Part shown: one piece after another, positions 6,330 through 6,751 of the stretch
Numbering within the stretch: the stretch's first letter is position 1
Layout: every line of letters begins with the position of its first letter
Assembly: GCA_012842105.1 (NCBI GenBank)
Contig: DUTL01000284.1
Location: forward strand, 1 to 6,751
DNA length: 6,751 bases
DNA from: Candidatus Fermentithermobacillaceae bacterium
GTDB taxonomy: Bacteria > Bacillota > Sulfobacillia > Fermentithermobacillales > Fermentithermobacillaceae
Direction: 5' to 3'
Notes under the pieces: model-generated
Told to the model about the DNA's origin: nothing
Databases searched by the model: none
Seen by the model: only the letters and a program-made list of their open reading frames with translations
Translations under genes and position numbers: made by a program

Positions 6330-6366
6330 GGCACCACTATCTGCATCTGTGGTTGCCTTCTTTTTT
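6330..6366 (+). terminator. Intrinsic (rho-independent) terminator
   Basis: GGCACCAC (6330-6337) pairs with GTGGTTGCC (6349-6357) through an 8-bp stem with one bulged base, and TTCTTTTTT (6358-6366) follows at once. It would end plus-strand transcripts coming from the protease side and insulate the repeat-protein gene at 6487. Confidence 0.75.
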
Positions 6367-6400
6367 GAGGCTTGGATTTGCTAATAGGCACCTTCTCAGC

Positions 6401-6434
6401 AGCAAACGAAGCAATTAGCGAAGCGAAGTTTGCT
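6401..6434. repeat. Inverted repeat upstream of the proline-rich protein gene
   Basis: AGCAAAC (6401-6407) and GTTTGCT (6428-6434) are exact reverse complements across 20 bases that contain GAAGC, GCGAAGC and GAAG. The repeat lies about 50-85 bases before the ATG at 6487, a suitable place for an operator or a 5' leader hairpin. The role is inference. Confidence 0.4.
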
Positions 6435-6486
6435 TCCGGAGAACTTGGCTAAGGTTTTCTGAAACTACAAAACGGAGGTGCTTTGA

Positions 6487-6751
6487 ATGAAGAGGAATCT
6501 TCACCTCATGGTTTGTTTGGCCATTCTGGTCAGCCTCGGGTTAGGGGGCTTCGCCGCCCTGGGTGAAAAGGACATAGCCATGTACCAGGCTGACGGGCCT
6601 GTACTGCCCCTGCCCCTTCCGCCCGTGGAAGACGACCCGCCCAATGCCAACGGGTTGCCAGGGTACCGGCTGGTCGCTGACGGGCCTGTACTGCCCCTGC
6701 CCCTTCCGCCTGTGGAAGACGACCCGCCCAATGCCAACGGGTTGCCGCCGG
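6487..6751 (+). CDS. Secreted proline-rich tandem-repeat protein, 3' end cut by window edge
   Basis: The frame is open from the ATG at 6487 to the right edge, giving 88 residues with no stop. CGGAGGTG lies 6 bases upstream, a strong ribosome binding site. Residues 1-26 are a signal peptide: basic MKRN, a hydrophobic core, and a likely cut after ALG at 24-26. The mature part is a tandem repeat of 29 residues (87 bases). Each unit holds ADGPVLPLPLPPVEDD followed by PPNANGLP, so a Pro/Leu segment, an acidic turn and an Asn/Gly-rich end. The second unit starts at residue 64 and is still running at the edge. No Cys and no enzymatic motif lie in the repeats. I do not recognise a family; an exported structural or signalling peptide precursor is possible but not shown. 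It has its own terminator upstream and is probably a separate transcription unit. Confidence 0.8.
   Translation, partial: MKRNLHLMVCLAILVSLGLGGFAALGEKDIAMYQADGPVLPLPLPPVEDDPPNANGLPGYRLVADGPVLPLPLPPVEDDPPNANGLPP
6589..6751 (+). repeat. 87-bp tandem repeat inside the proline-rich protein gene
   Basis: Copy 1 spans 6589-6675 and copy 2 begins at 6676 and runs off the edge. Over the first 71 bases the two differ at one base, a silent CCC/CCT change in a proline codon. After the Gly-Leu codons copy 2 diverges (Pro-Pro where copy 1 has Pro-Gly-Tyr). Such close DNA identity points to recent duplication or ongoing homogenisation. Confidence 0.85.

Noticed and set aside
6501..6737. Minus-strand frame of 78 residues, Gly/Ser-rich repeats
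   Set aside because: It is the complement of the proline-rich repeat gene, which has a strong ribosome binding site and a signal peptide.

Overview
The window looks like a piece of an anaerobic Gram-positive (Firmicutes/Clostridia-type) chromosome. The support is strong GGAGG-type ribosome binding sites, frequent GTG or TTG starts, a small FMN-binding lipoprotein, a C-x-C-type bacterial sirtuin and a dimeric [NiFe] hydrogenase. This placement is inference from gene content; no rRNA or other phylogenetic marker is present.

Layout, left to right. The minus strand opens with a DUF1232 (YkvA-like) gene that runs off the left edge (1-337). A 440-base gene-free stretch with one long hairpin follows, then a minus-strand FMN-binding lipoprotein gene (781-1125). 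Positions 1126-1777 hold no convincing gene but are rich in repeats: CATGGAAC-type direct repeats, a cluster of palindromes enclosed by a 12-bp inverted repeat, and a TCAGAY/TCTGAY low-complexity tract. The tract can also be read as a Ser/Asp-rich extension of the next gene. That gene is a plus-strand Sir2 NAD-dependent deacylase (best start 1778, stop 2536). It converges on a minus-strand [NiFe] hydrogenase operon in which the small subunit (stop 4161) overlaps the large subunit (start 4164) by 4 bases. The gene for the nickel-dependent maturation endopeptidase (to 5899) is transcribed divergently from the hydrogenase. After it come about 430 bases without a clear gene, a good intrinsic terminator (6330-6366), and a plus-strand gene for a secreted proline-rich repeat protein that runs off the right edge (6487-6751).

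How the genes fit together. The hydrogenase subunits and the endopeptidase form one functional module. The large subunit carries both Cys pairs for the NiFe site and a 17-residue tail after DPCLSCGTH, which is what such an endopeptidase removes. The small subunit has no recognisable Tat signal or C-terminal membrane helix, and it lacks the usual N-terminal Cys pair of the proximal iron-sulfur cluster. Both the large subunit and the protease appear to be missing one base in a G/C run, so either the module is decaying or the sequence has homopolymer errors. The FMN lipoprotein would act outside the membrane in electron transfer; no sequence evidence links it to the hydrogenase.

The points most worth a second look are the altered proximal-cluster site, the paired single-base lesions, the 87-bp tandem repeat in the secreted protein, and the palindrome cluster at 1280-1500.
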